The notes below the pieces were generated by a model. It saw only the letters and a program-made list of their open reading frames with translations, had not been told where the DNA came from and ran no database searches. A program made the translations under genes and the position numbers. Below, one piece after another: positions 8,580 through 18,810 of a DNA stretch of 64,000 bases. The DNA lies in assembly GCF_901001135.1 (NCBI RefSeq), contig NC_042618.1, positions 432,840,568-432,904,567 of the forward strand. The letters run 5' to 3'. Numbering within the stretch: the stretch's first letter is position 1; each line of letters opens with the position of its first letter. Source of the DNA: Rhinatrema bivittatum (taxonomy: Eukaryota > Chordata > Amphibia > Gymnophiona > Rhinatrematidae).

Positions 8580-9165
8580 CAGGTGGGAGAAATGGCAGCT
8601 GAATGTGCTAGGGGAGGGGATCTGGGGGGAGATGGAAGGAAAGGAAAGGTGATGATGGAGGGAGAGGGAAGGGAAAGTGATGATGATGCTGGTGAGATTG
8701 GGGGAAGGGAGAGGAAGAGAAGGGGATGCCAGGGGGTATGGGAGAGAAAGCAATGGCAGGGGGTGGAAGGATAGGGAAGGGAGGAGGAAGGTAATGATGC
8801 CAAGGGGATGGGGGGAGAGGGAAGAGAAGGTGATGATGCCAAGGGGATTGGGGGGGGGGGAGGCAGAAGGAAGGAAGAGAAAATAATGCTGGGGGGAGGG
8901 GGGGGGGGATGATGCCCGGGTGGGCAGGGAAAGGAAAAGGAATGGAAGGTGATGATGCCAGGGAGTGGAGAGAGAGGGTGGCAGAGGGAAGGAAGAGAAA
9001 GTAATGCTGGGAGGGATGGTGATGGTTGGGGGATGGGGAGAGGGAAGAGGGAAGAGAAGTGACGGGATGATGATGTGAGTGTGTGGGGTGGAGAGGGAAG
9101 TTAAGGCGATGATGCCAGAAGAGAATATAATGTTGATGACATAAGTTGGGGGCTAGGGAAGGTGA
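8580..9165. repeat. Purine-rich minisatellite (GGTGATGATGCCAGGGG-like)
   Basis: Units around GATGATGCCAGGGG and GGGGAGAGGGAAGAGAAGG recur irregularly through the interval; the motif GATGATG appears near 8650, 8677, 8829, 8909 and 8951. One strand is almost all A/G, so every open frame here, such as the Ser/Pro-rich minus-strand frames, is compositional. Poly-G runs near 8851 and 8900 could form G-quadruplexes. Confidence 0.8.
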
Positions 9166-9350
9166 ATGTGGGCCACATGGCAGCTGCTCCTTTCAGTTTT
9201 TCCCTAACCATTTTTCTCATTTTCTCATAGTTTCCCTTTTGAAAGTTAAAGGCTATTGCAGCAGATTTCTTTTAGTGCCCTCCTTCCAGTTATTAAATCA
9301 GATTTGATCATATTATGATCACTATTGCCAGCCAAGTGGCTCCAAACCTG
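9165..9350 (-). pseudogene. LINE family A endonuclease C-terminus, antisense fragment
   Basis: The reverse complement reads SDHNMIKSDLITG followed by a KMRK/ENEKN-type linker, the same region seen on the plus strand at 245-420. Frames are broken and no other part of the LINE is adjacent. Confidence 0.55.
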
Positions 9351-10560
9351 TTAGACAAGCAGGGAAAAGACTGGGTTACCAATGAATGCCAGGTTCTTTG
9401 ATTCCCGTTATAGATGTGTAAAAGCCCTCCTCGGAGACCTCCTGGAAATCAGCAGCTCCCGAAGTCCCCAGGGCCACCCCTGCTCCCAATTTTCCATCCC
9501 CTCTCAGTTCACAGCAGGCCACCCGGGTGCCAGGGTTCATTCCAGCAGGGAAGGAGAATAAACCTCTTAGGCTTGTCGGGGAGGGGACCCACACCCTGTC
9601 TCTCACTTCCCTTGATCTCTCTTGGTTCACAGTATTTGTGCTTGGTACATCCCTCCTTTAGGATTGATCTAAACTTGAATGAAATTGATGGACACTCTGG
9701 TTGGGTGTCCAACAAAAATTTACTGTAACCAAAAATACTTTTAAGTCCATTTCACAACAGAGTTCAAAATCCATAAATCTCTCCTCCTTCTTTGTGGGCA
9801 GGAACTGGTGAAAAAAAAAATGTCTCCCAAAACAACTGGAACAAAAAATACTTCTCTCTGCTTTTCACTTTTCCGTACTCCATCAGGTCACTGCTGTACA
9901 TCCTTTAACTGGATGAAAGGCGTCCCAGCGCCTTCCTGACTTCCCATGACAGGATCGTCTCAGGCGGAAGCAGGATCCCAAAATGTAGACTCTCGGAAAT
10001 AAAACATAAAATAGCTCTTCTCAAAACTCCTTTCGCTTCTCTTCCTCTCTGCACAGGCAACTCCTTCCAGACCGTGGGGTACTGGACAAAGAAAAATACC
10101 TTTTTACCTGGAACCAGTCTGCATGCCAAGAAATGGAAAAAACTCCAATACTCTTTTTGTTTCTCCATGCTCCAAAAAAAAAAATATATCTAAACACTCT
10201 AGTGCTACTGCCCCAGATATCAGGCTTGGGGGCGGTCCAGAATGGAGATCACCAAGAAAAACCTTCCAGCTTCCTTAAACTCCAACTAAACATTTCACAT
10301 CCTGCTGACTCATTCCAGACAAGCCTCTGTGGAGGTACCTGCAGGGATGGTCTGCAAATTACAAAAATCCTAGCCTAGGGAATCTAGCTAGGGACCAGCT
10401 GGACAGTGGAGACCTGTGGGGTTCTACAGATGTTATTGTCACTCTGGGTATAAAGATTATTTTGAGTCTGACTTTGACCCATCAACTTGCAAATATTGTT
10501 CATATTTGTTTTTATCATTGATGTTTTGTTAGGTGTCTGGAGCCTTCTTTTTTTTTTTTT
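9351..10560. other. Unassigned stretch
   Basis: I see no recognisable gene. The block has several A-runs and short open frames (84-104 codons) without domain features. A pair of CTCTCACTTCCC and AACCAGAGTGTCC-like phrases gives it the look of retrotransposon LTR or leader sequence, but I find no TG...CA ends or flanking duplication. Confidence 0.3.
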
Positions 10561-10562
10561 CT

Positions 10563-11250
10563 TTTTACCTAGATTGGATCTTGTAAAAGTGATTCATGCC
10601 CTGCTACTTAACTGGATTGACTACCGTAATGGACTTTACCATGGTCTCCCAATTGGCTCTTGGAGAGATTACAACTCTCGTAAAATAGTGTGGCCAAGTC
10701 ATTTATGGTCTAAAAAATTATAATCATACGGGACTAATTCATTGGCTCCCAGTCCTATGTAAGATTACATTTGAAGTTCTTGTTCTTGCTTTATGGCTTT
10801 AGTCTCAGTATTTAGCTATCGTATTAGTTCACTGCAGCTCAGGAAAAACATTGTGTACTTCTTGGTTGGAGCTATAGTGAATGCCATCACCTGCAGAAAT
10901 TAGATTTGAGGAAACACAGAGTTTCTCTTTTAGTTATCAAGCACCAATCTTATGGAATTATCTGCCTGTTGAGATATGCTCTTAACATAAACTTGCAAGA
11001 TTTTAAAAAGGGCTTGAAGACCTGTCTATTTTGACAAGCTTCTCCATGTTAGCTATAACTACTTTATTTGTGTTCAATAAATGATTACCTTTATTTTTCA
11101 GTGGATGTTATTGCATTTATGTTATTTTTAATTGCCTTATATTGTTTAGGTTTTTGTTTACTGTTTTATATATTGCTTGTAATTATTTTTTTAATGTTTT
11201 TATTATTAACCATTTTGATGTAATTCTAAAGGTGGTACATCAAATATGAA
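10563..11250 (+). mobile_element. L2-like LINE 3' fragment
   Basis: The frame at about 10567-10720 reads LDLVKVIHALLLNWIDYRNGLYHGLP, a decayed version of the L2 block (HALLxxxLDYCNxLYxGLP). Next come LIHWLPVLCKITFEVL near 10738 and APILWNYLPVEI near 10948, then a KGLKTCLF segment. The 3' end is AT-rich with GGTGGTACATCAAA at 11231. Stops and indels are frequent. Confidence 0.65.
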
Positions 11251-11254
11251 AGGA

Positions 11255-11420
11255 AACTAATTAAGAAGTAATCTAAAGAAGTATTTCTTTACGGAGAAGG
11301 GAGTGCATGAAGGCAACAGTCTGTGGAAGTTGTGGAGACAAGGACAGTATCTGAATTCAAGAAAGGATGAGATAAACAGAGTGGCTGATGCAATAACACA
11401 TGGGTTAAAATTGTGCATGG
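11255..11420 (+). pseudogene. LINE family B C-terminal fragment
   Basis: Text GAAGTATTTCTTTACGGAGA, GCATGAAGGCAACAG and ACAGTATCTGAATTCAAGAA matches the C-terminal YFFTERVVDAWN ... TVSEFKKAW region seen at 39290-39410, with drift and a frame break. Confidence 0.65.
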
Positions 11421-11736
11421 AAATTCAGTACACAGATTAAAAATAATTTTAACTCCTGGTCCAGTAAACGTATGGTATGCTAACATGTCAAGAGTTAAAA
11501 AGGTGCGCTGACTGGAAAGTTTGTACACAAAGGTGTGCAAGCGCATCCATGTGCGCGCGCTTCCTGGCATGTGCACATGGACGTGCTGATTTTATAACAT
11601 GCGTGTGCCGGCACGTGCATGTTATAAAATCCGGGGGCCGCACACACATGTGCACCGGATTTTATAATCTGTGCGTGCATGTTTGGTCGGCGTAAGCAAG
11701 GTGGGGGAGACTTCCGCAAGTTTTGCGCGGTGACGC

Positions 11737-11814
11737 ATCCCAACCTTCCCCATTTCCCTCCCAGTCTGCTCCAATTAAGGAGCAGACTGGGAGGGAAATG
11801 GGGAAGGTTGGGAT
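11737..11814. repeat. Perfect inverted repeat, 36-bp arms, 6-nt loop
   Basis: Left arm 11737-11772 begins ATCCCAACCTTCCCC and right arm 11779-11814 is its exact reverse complement; the loop is AATTAA. Confidence 0.95.
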
Positions 11815-11859
11815 GATAGGGCGATAGGGAAGTTCCCTCCCAGTCTGCTCCAATGATGA

Positions 11860-11935
11860 TAGGGGGATAGGGAAGTTCCCTCCCAGTCTGCTCCAATTAA
11901 GGAGCAGACTGGGAGGGAACTTCCCTATCCCCCTA
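11860..11935. repeat. Perfect inverted repeat, 35-bp arms, same loop
   Basis: Left arm 11860-11894 begins TAGGGGGATAGGGAAG and right arm 11901-11935 is its exact reverse complement; the loop is again AATTAA. A third, half copy of the arm lies at about 11819-11852. Confidence 0.95.
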
Positions 11936-12404
11936 TCTAACCTCCCTTCCCCTTCTCCTCTCCTCTCCTCCCCCTAAACCCTTTCTCCTACCTTTCATTT
12001 TTTTTTTTATTTTGTTGCTTACTGCTGTGTTGGGGCAGAAGCAACTTGCGCGTGCCGGCAGTCTCTTCCCTGGCACAGTAGCAAATGGCCGCTGTACCGG
12101 CTGCCTCCAACCCCGCCCCTCCCCACTCCACGGACCACCCCTCCCCACCCCCTGGACCTCCCCTTTCCTTCGGCCTGGCACTTCTGCGCGTAACGGGAGT
12201 TATGCGCGTGGCCGGGCCTCTTTGAAAACATGCGCTGTGCGTGCAAGGCCCGGCCACGCTCGTAACCCCCATTTTTTACACGTGTGGCTAATTAAAAATT
12301 CGGCCAAAAATGTGTGCTCAGGACAGGCTGAAGGAGTGAGGAAGTCTCGCAACTGTGATTTATGCACGCAAAACATGATTTAGGCAGATAGAAAATGACT
12401 TGAG

Positions 12405-12997
12405 CCACCACACAGGAAAAGGATTTAGGGGTCATCGGTGATAATTCATTAAAATCTTCTGCTCAGTGTGCGGCAGCAGCCAAGAAAGCAAATAGAATGC
12501 TAGGGATTATTAGGAATGGAGAATAAAACAGAGGATATCATAATGCTTCTGTATCGTTGAATGGTGCAACCTCTCCTTGAATATTGTGTGCAGTCCTGGT
12601 CACCACATCTCAAAAAGGATATAGCAGAATTAGAAAAGGTACAGAGAAGGGCGACCAAAATAATAAAGGGGATGGAATGATTCCCCTATGAGGAAAGGAT
12701 AAAGAGGTTAGGACTCTTCAGCTTGGAGAAGAGATGGCTGAGGGGAAATATGATAGAGGTCTATAAAATAATGAGTGGAATGGAATGTTAATCAGTTGTT
12801 TACTCTTTCAAAAAGTATGAAGACCAGGGGACACACAATGAAGTTATTAGGTGATATATTTAAAACTAAAAAGAGAACTTTTTTTTTTTACTCAATGCAT
12901 AATTAAACCCTGGAATTAATTGCCAGAGGATTTGGTGAAAACTATTAGTAAAGCTGCGTTTAAAATGGTTTGGACAAGTTCCTGGAGGAAAAGTCCA
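12405..12997 (+). pseudogene. CR1-like LINE ORF2 C-terminal fragment
   Basis: Plus-strand text encodes KDLGVI, DNSLKSSAQCAAAAKKANRML, EKVQRRATKIIKGM-like, YEERIKRLGLFSLEKRW-like and a final FFTQCIIKPWN-like block, with a stop in place of a codon near 12680 (GGAATGA). It ends at AAGTCCA (12997), where the hAT MITE begins. It resembles family A but with separate substitutions. Confidence 0.75.
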
Positions 12998-13159
12998 TAA
13001 GGGATGTGAATCGTTTTTTGACGATTTAAAATATCGTCCGATATATTTTAAATCGTCAAAAATCGTTAGAGCCGCGATACAATAACAATTCCCCCAATTT
13101 ATCGTCAAAAAATCGTAAATCGGGGGAAGGGGGAGGGCGAAAAAACCGGCACACTAAAA

Positions 13160-13910
13160 AAACCCTAAAACCCACCCCGACCCTTTAAAATAAATCCCCC
13201 ACCCTCCCGAACCCCCCCAAAATGCCTTAAATTACCTGGGGTCCAGAGGAAGGGTCCCGCTGTGATCTTCCACTCTCGGACCTCCGGTGCTTGTAGAAAT
13301 AGCGCCGGCGCTACCTTTGGTTTTTCCGTACGGAAAAACGATTCGCGGCAGGAGATCGCTCCCGGACCCCCGCTGGACCCCCAGGGACTTTTGGCCAGCT
13401 TGGGGGGGCCTCCTGACCCCCACAAGACTTGCCAAAAGTCCAGCGGGGGTCCGGAACGACCTCCTGCAGTCGAATCGTGTTGTCTACGGCCGGCGCCATT
13501 TTGCGCAAAATGGCGCCAGCCGTAGACAACACGATTCGACTGCAGGAGGTCGTTCCGGACCCCCGCTGGACTTTTGGCAAGTCTTGTGGGGGTCAGAAGG
13601 CCCCCCCAAGCTGGCCAAAAGTCCCTGGGGGTCTGGGAGCGATCTCCTGCCGCGAATCGTTTTTACGTCCGGGAGCGTACGGGAGCGTCCGTCCGGGAGC
13701 ATACGGGAGCGTCTGTCTGGGAGCGATCTCCTGCCGCGAATCGTTTTTCCATACGGAAAAACCAAAGGTAGCGCCGGCGCCATTTCTACAAGCACCGGAG
13801 GTCCGAGAGTGGAAGATCACAGCGGGACCCTTCCCCTGGACCCCAGGTAATTTAAGGCATTTTGGGGGGGTTCGGGAGGGTGGGGGATTTATTTTAAAGG
13901 GTTGGGGTGG
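13160..13910. repeat. Long inverted repeat centred at 13504/13505
   Basis: The sequence folds back at CCATTTTGC|GCAAAATGG. The left arm 13160-13504 is matched by the right arm 13505 to about 13910, apart from a roughly 85-bp extra piece near 13655-13745. There the phrase GATCTCCTGCCGCGAATCG occurs twice around a GGGAGCGTACGGGAGCG tandem. Similar proteins can therefore be read from both strands (both end in a GFILKG-type tail), which marks these frames as artefacts. Confidence 0.9.
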
Positions 13911-14062
13911 GTTTTAGGGTTGTTTTAGTGTGCCGGTTTTCCTGCCCTCCCCCCCACTGGACCCCAGGTAATTTAAGGCATTTTGGGGGGGTTCGGGAGG
14001 GTGGGGGATTTATTTTAAAGGGTCGGGGTGGGTTTTAGGGATGTTTTAGTGTGCCGGTTTTC
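13833..14062. repeat. Tandem duplication, about 128 bp
   Basis: TGGACCCCAGGTAATTTAAG through GTGTGCCGGTTTTC occurs at about 13838-13940 and again at about 13967-14062, with only a few differences (GTTGGGGTGG versus GTCGGGGTGG). Confidence 0.85.
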
Positions 14063-14189
14063 GATTTTCACGATTTTCACGATTTTCACGATATTTTAAA
14101 AACCCAAATGGCGACGATCCGATTCCCTCCCCCTCCCAGCCGAAATCGATCGTTAAGACGATCGATCACACGATTCACATCTCTATAAA

Positions 14190-14450
14190 CCATTATCATC
14201 AACATATCCAACACAGCAGCTGTACCTCTTCTCCTTGTATATAATTTAGTCTCTGCTAAACTATCTTTATTTCCTCTGATCCCAGTTCAATAGTCCTTGT
14301 TAATTGTAACTGCTTTCTTCGACACGTTATTTCTGTTTTTGATGTATTTATTGCACCCCTGTTTATTTGTAAACCAGCATGATGTGATCATTTCATGAAT
14401 GCCGGTATATAAAAACCTTAAATAAATAAATAAAATAAAATAAATTATTA
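14190..14450 (+). mobile_element. LINE 3' end with (AAATA)n tail
   Basis: TTTGTAAACCAGCATGATGTG and GAATGCCGGTATATAAAAACC, then AATAAATAAATAAAATAAAA. The same 3' end is at 58815-58913 (GTAAACCGACATGATGTG, GAATGCCGGTATAAAAA). No coding part is recognisable. Confidence 0.65.
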
Positions 14451-14454
14451 AAGT

Positions 14455-14612
14455 GGAGTTGCAGAAATCCATTGCTTATTCTTGGGATAAGCAGCTTGGA
14501 CTCTATCTTCCCTTCGGGATCCTGCCAGGTACTTGTGACCTGGATTGGCCACTGTTTGAAACAAGACACTGGGTTTGATGGACCTTTGGTTTGACCCAGT
14601 ATGGCAAATCTT
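14455..14612 (+). mobile_element. CR1-like LINE 3' UTR
   Basis: GAAATCCATTGCTTATTC, TGACCTGGATTGGCCACTG and TTGATGGACCTTTGG, followed by GACCCAGTATGGCAAATC, match the 3' UTR of family A relatives and end in a decayed TCTTATATTC tail. It probably belongs with 12405-12997, separated by the MITE and the inserted tail. Confidence 0.75.
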
Positions 14613-15640
14613 ATATTCTTTTGTTTTAAAGGGAAAATTCCTGCTTATTTTCTCTTTGAAAATTGCCTAGAAGGTACACAGAAACAAAAGACCCTGCATA
14701 TGTTTCCATCTCCTGTTTCTGTGTTCAGCAAAACAGGGCTAAAACACATGCAGACTTGAAAATTCAATTCTACACACACACACACACATACAGTTTACTC
14801 CAGGCTCGGATTTAGGCATAGGCAATGTAGGCAATTGTCTAGGGTGCCAAATATCCAGGCCTCTGCTTGTTTTAGGGCCATGTCGTGGTACCGCTTCAAG
14901 AGGTATCACTATGGCACTCTGCCTACGGGCGCCAAAATCTTAAATCCAGCCTCCTAGCTAATCATGCCCCAGGGAATGCCTCCTTAATCCAGCTAAAGGA
15001 CGCAGGTTGTGAATCCTCATACACATCTTTAGCTGGACTGAAGAATGCAATTTTCAATCAGGGTTCAGTCCAACCAGGTAACTATATCCGTGCAACGTGG
15101 GTTTCATTGGTACATCGGCATCTGGACGGTGTTCTCAGTGCATCAGGAACTTAGTAAAACATGCGAGTTTATAGGTCATGTTGCAGAATGCTGCTGCCTG
15201 TTTGGAAAGCCTTAATTGTGTGAACATGAAAAATTGATTACCCTTGAGACATTAAAAACTGTTTTCAGACTGAATATGCTTTCTTTGCTAATTGTTATAA
15301 ACAGTTGCATGTGCAGGTTTTAATATTTTAATATTTTAAAGTATTTTAATTAATTGTAAACTTGTGTCCTGTATTCAAACCAATTCCTGTGGTATGAGGC
15401 GTTCACTCTAAGTAAAATGGCACATTTCTGGAAACAGTAGCCTTCCAGGAATATTCTCTGTTGGCACTAATTGCTACTGCAGCTGCAAATATGTAGTGTC
15501 ATCAAATGTCTTGGTATGCTGTGACCGTACTATGATACTAAGAAGCAGACTTGTCTCTTCTGAGATTTTCTCTTGCATTTTGTAACTTTGAATCTATGCA
15601 GATCCTGTTTTAACCTATCATAATATCCCCAGAGGTTAAT
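14613..15640. other. Mostly unassigned; short repeat scraps
   Basis: Contains a (CA)n run at 14775-14788 and a GGATTTAGGCATAGGCAA ... CTAGGGTGCCAAAT scrap (14817-14853) related to the end of the element at 51243-51640. At about 15177-15330 an L2-like scrap reads VMLQNAAACLE and HEKLITLETLKTVFRL. The rest shows no gene or repeat that I recognise. Confidence 0.4.
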
Positions 15641-15699
15641 GTATGCTCTGCTGTAGGGAGTAATAAAGCTACAAAGGAAGCAGTGAGAGACCAAGGAGC

Positions 15700-15800
15700 A
15701 TAATCACAGAAATGCGATAGCAGAAAAAGACCATTGTGGCCTATCTAATCTGCCCATCCACACAACTGCTCAGTTCTGTAATCCTTACCACCCCCTCAGA
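15700..15800 (-). mobile_element. CR1-like LINE 3' end scrap, antisense
   Basis: AGAAATGCGATAGCAGAAAA and GACCATTGTGGCC followed by AATCTGCCCATCC is the reverse of the family B 3'-UTR signature (compare 1445-1510, 40508-40560, 54440-54490). Confidence 0.5.
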
Positions 15801-15829
15801 GATTCTCCGGGGCCCATGCAATTGGATGC

Positions 15830-16320
15830 ATTCAGCAGAGCGCAGTTTTACCCTCTGTTATATGCATGTTTTTTATGTCCAAATGTTATTCCCGATGCAG
15901 CAAGGAGTTTTTGCACACAAAAAATGTGCATATAAAACTGTGCGTTGTGCTTAGCACCCTCACTTGGAAATCCCATGCAAATGAAGGCATTAACTGGTAA
16001 CCCCCAGTGGGGAGAGGAGCACTGGCTTAACTGGTCAGGGGTGGAGCAAATGTTTCAGTGCTTGTGTCAATGGGCAGAAGCTGAAGTTCCAACTCCGAGA
16101 CCATATAATTGGGATTTAAGAGCAGAAAACTTGCTCTATGTGCACAGTCACATTCTATCTGTGCAAATCATGTTTGTGCACATAAATCACAGTTGAGAGA
16201 CTCCCCCATCCCCCAGCCTGTGCTGAGTGCACATTTTGGGCACACATTTTCCAGTCAGCACACCTTTTTTAACATGTTAGCATACCATAAGCTTACTTCA
16301 CCAGGAGTAATGTAATAGCA
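15830..16320 (+). repeat. Unclassified interspersed repeat
   Basis: Second copy, in the other orientation, of the repeat seen at 11440-11519 plus 12306-12395. Contains several TTTGTGCACA and GTGCATATAAAAC-type steps. Terminal repeats are not obvious. Open frames of 68-83 codons have no features. Confidence 0.5.
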
Positions 16321-16444
16321 TTATTACCTAAGCAGCACTGGAAGCGGCCGGGATCGCTGAGCACAGCAATCCTGGCAGGATGATGGGGCCATATTGGCTG
16401 TAGGGGGAGGCAAATTGTAAAATTTATAGCTGGGGAGGGTGCCA

Positions 16445-16748
16445 GGAGGTCCATGACTGCTTTTGGAAAGTTCGCTACTTACCCAGATATCTCTGAAGAC
16501 ATCTGGTTAAGAGGCGACTTCTCTGGCCTCACGAGGCTAACATAGTCAGATATACCCAATATTCGGCTAGATTAGCTGGATATCTAAGCCTCTCGCCACA
16601 ACGCCTTCAAAATGCCCTTTTTTATCCAGCTAACTACTTACCCGGCTAGAATTTAGCTGAATAAGGGTTCAGTACAGCCGGGTATGCCATTTGGATGGAT
16701 AACTGTTAGGTTATCCGTCTTAATGGCTTTTGACTATGGACCCCTAGT
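16445..16748. mobile_element. MITE of about 300 bp (GGTCCAT...ATGGACC)
   Basis: Left end GAGGTCCATGACTGCTTTTG and right end GGCTTTTGACTATGGACCCC form imperfect terminal inverted repeats. The interior is rich in ATCCAGCTAA, ACCCGGCTAG and TTAGCTGAAT steps, typical of non-autonomous DNA transposons. Confidence 0.5.
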
Positions 16749-17992
16749 GTTTTAGCTCTAGGAAACTTGTTTATGTTACATTTCCCCTGTAAATGCATAA
16801 TTTAGCTGCAAACTTCTAAATATGTTTTCATGGGTCCTGTTGAATTGGAAACTTTTTTGCAAGCTGGATGGTTACATCTGGACCTGGTAAGGATGAATTG
16901 GTACCTGTAAACCCCATAGGTTGGTCCTGTTAGGTTAATTGTGGATCTTTCTTCTTTAATATAAACTATTGTTTTCTTCACTCCCTGCAGCGTGGGCTAA
17001 TGTGGCCATAATATGTGTTAGGTTTTTCTTTTTCTTTTTTAAGTATGATGGTTTCTATATATTTCATGAATAATGACATGTATTTTCCTTTAAGCAAGGT
17101 CTCTTGTATGAATATTTTTTTGTGAAACTAAGAAAGAGAATAATACAAAAAAATTACAAAGCAACAAAAGTGAGAATTAGACATTTTAAATGGAACAGAA
17201 ATTTAAGGTCATTTGAGGAGAGTGCTTTGGAGTTTATTGTAATACATTTGGACTGTGAATTTTTGTTTTTATCATTTGAAATATCTTGTGATTTTTTAAA
17301 ACATTGGTTTTGTGTTTCATCTTTAAAAAAAAAAAAAAAGTGACAAGTGAACGTGACTGTCAGTCCATTTGGCATGCCACCCTCCACCCCACTTAATGTC
17401 TAAGCTATGTCACTGCTCGCCAAGCCCTGAACCTTGGCTCCAGCAGTGATCTTCATAGGCCAGCGTCACAAGCCCCACCTCCCACACCGAAGCTCAGAGG
17501 GGGCGGGATGTGTACATCCTTGTGCTCACTGACCTATGAAGATTACCATCCAAGCCAAGGAAGTCTCCAGAGAAGGAGGTTGGGGTGCCTTCAGAGGTCC
17601 AGAGCAGGATTTTGGGGTGGTGAGGAAATTTGCTGCCCCCCCCCCCAAACATTTTGCATAAATCTAGGTTTGGCACTACCAGAAGGAGAAAGCATGCTCG
17701 CTCATCTGAATAGTTACAACAAAGGAGAAGGATGACGAGTGTCTATCCAACACCACCAGAGAGGAGGAGTTAAGAGCAGAGAAAAGCATTCGGAAAAAGG
17801 TCACAAGGAGTTACCCCCAAGAAAGGAGGACCCCCTTAGAGCCAATCATGGGCACAGCCTGGGTTCAGAGGGCTTGTGAACTGACAGTTTGGGAAGCTAT
17901 GGATTCCTCTCTAAAAAATGAGTTTACTGTTGCATCATTTCTGCTGAAGAAGCTGACATAATGTAATGGAACAGCAGCTCTGGGGTTAATAG
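16749..17992. other. Mostly unassigned; one inverted repeat
   Basis: I see no gene. An imperfect inverted repeat pairs GTGATCTTCATAGGCCAG (17445-17462) with CTGACCTATGAAGATTAC (17528-17545), suggesting a small DNA transposon. An A-run lies at 17324-17339 and a C-run at 17634-17645. The region 17030-17340 is AT-rich with an open frame of 79 codons that has no recognisable domain. Confidence 0.4.
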
Positions 17993-18544
17993 TAGGGATG
18001 TGAATCATTTTTTGACTATTTAAAATATCGTCCAATATTTTTAAAATCGTCATTAATCATTAAAGAGTGCGATACAATAAAAATTCCACCGATTTATCGT
18101 GAAAAAATCGTTAATCAGGTTAGTGCACACTAATGGGAGTTAGGACACTCCCTTAGCCTCCACCACCCTCCCGACCCCCCCCCCCCAAAAAAATGTTTTA
18201 AAATTACCTGGTGGTCCAGCAGGGGTCCCGGGAGCGTTCTCTTGCGCTCGGGCTGTCGGACGATAAACAAAAAACCCACCCCGACCCTTTAAAACCGCTC
18301 CCTTAGCTTCCACCACCCTCCCGACCCCCCCCCCCCCAAAAATGTTTTAAAATTACCTGGTGGTCCAGTGGGCCCAGGAGCGATCTCCCACTCTCGGGCG
18401 ATCAGCTACCACTAATAAAAATTTTGCCGATGGCCCTTTGCCCTTACCATGTGACGCGGGCCATCCAGCGGATGGCTGGCGCCATTTTTAAAGATGGCGC
18501 AGGCCGTCCAGTGCTCCTACCATGTGACAGGGGCTGGCCAATGA
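17993..18544. mobile_element. hAT MITE left portion (TAGGGATGTGAATC family)
   Basis: Starts TAGGGATGTGAATCATTTTT, then AAATATCGTCC and GATACAATAAAAATTCC as in the copies at 12998 and 22088. Inside, a CACCACCCTCCCGACC ... ATGTTTTAAAATTACCTGG module occurs twice (about 18160-18220 and 18310-18365). A GATGGCGC/GCGCCAT palindrome lies at about 18479-18502. The right terminus is missing; sequence runs into a GC-rich MITE. Confidence 0.6.
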
Positions 18545-18810
18545 CACATCGGCCAATGACCGGCCCGCGATCCTGTGCACAGTGGCAAATGGCCGCTGTG
18601 CCTGGAGGCTCCAACACCACCCCCATCCCACCCCCGGACCGCCCACGACTGCCCACACCCTGCCCCTTTTTGCAAGCCCCAGGACATATGCACGTCCCAG
18701 TTCTTGCGTGCGCCACCAAGCCTATGCAAGATAGGCTCGGCGCAAGCAGGGGCAAGTTTTCGGGGTTACACGCGTATGTTATGTGCGTAACCCTTTGAAA
18801 ATCTGCCCCT
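18545..18810. mobile_element. GC-rich MITE right portion
   Basis: Contains GTGGCAAATGGCCGCTGTG (as at 12080-12096), a GCACGTCCCAGTTCTTGCG segment and TTACACGCGTATG. It ends with CTTTGAAAATCTGCCCCT, the inverse of a GGGGCAGATTTTCAAAG terminus. LINE coding text starts directly afterwards. Confidence 0.55.

Larger units (their letters stand above)
11520..12305. mobile_element. GC-rich hairpin-bearing MITE
   Basis: Contains ATTTTATAACATGCG and TTATAAAATCCGGGGGCC inverted steps, two perfect long hairpins (11737-11814 and 11860-11935) and a right end TTCGGCC that is the inverse of the GGGCCGGATTTT-family terminus. The left terminal repeat is not clear, so the element may be composite. Its interior shares vocabulary (GCAAATGGCCGCTGTG-like) with 18580-18600. 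Confidence 0.5.
11440..12395 (-). mobile_element. Repeat (same family as 15830-16320), split by a GC-rich MITE
   Basis: 11465-11519 is the reverse complement of about 16245-16305 (TATGGTATGCTAACATGT, GCTGACTGGAAA). 12306-12395 is the reverse complement of about 16150-16240 (TGTGCTCAGGACAGGCTG, ACTGTGATTTATGCACG). The intervening 11520-12305 is GC-rich MITE sequence ending in AATTAAAAATTCGGCC. The parent repeat is unclassified. Confidence 0.6.
12998..14185. mobile_element. hAT-type foldback MITE (TAGGGATGTGAATCG family)
   Basis: Ends read TAAGGGATGTGAATCG on the left and CGATTCACATCTCTA on the right, terminal inverted repeats of about 15 bp. The family is assigned to hAT because the sister copy at 22088-23024 has a perfect 8-bp target duplication. 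This copy has no 8-bp duplication: its flanks AAGTCCA and TAAACCATT join cleanly. Most of its interior is one long inverted repeat. There is no transposase. Confidence 0.7.

Noticed and set aside
13165..13917. Mirror-image open frames up to 187 codons on both strands
   Set aside because: They are readings of the two arms of a long inverted repeat inside a MITE; the same peptide appears from both strands.
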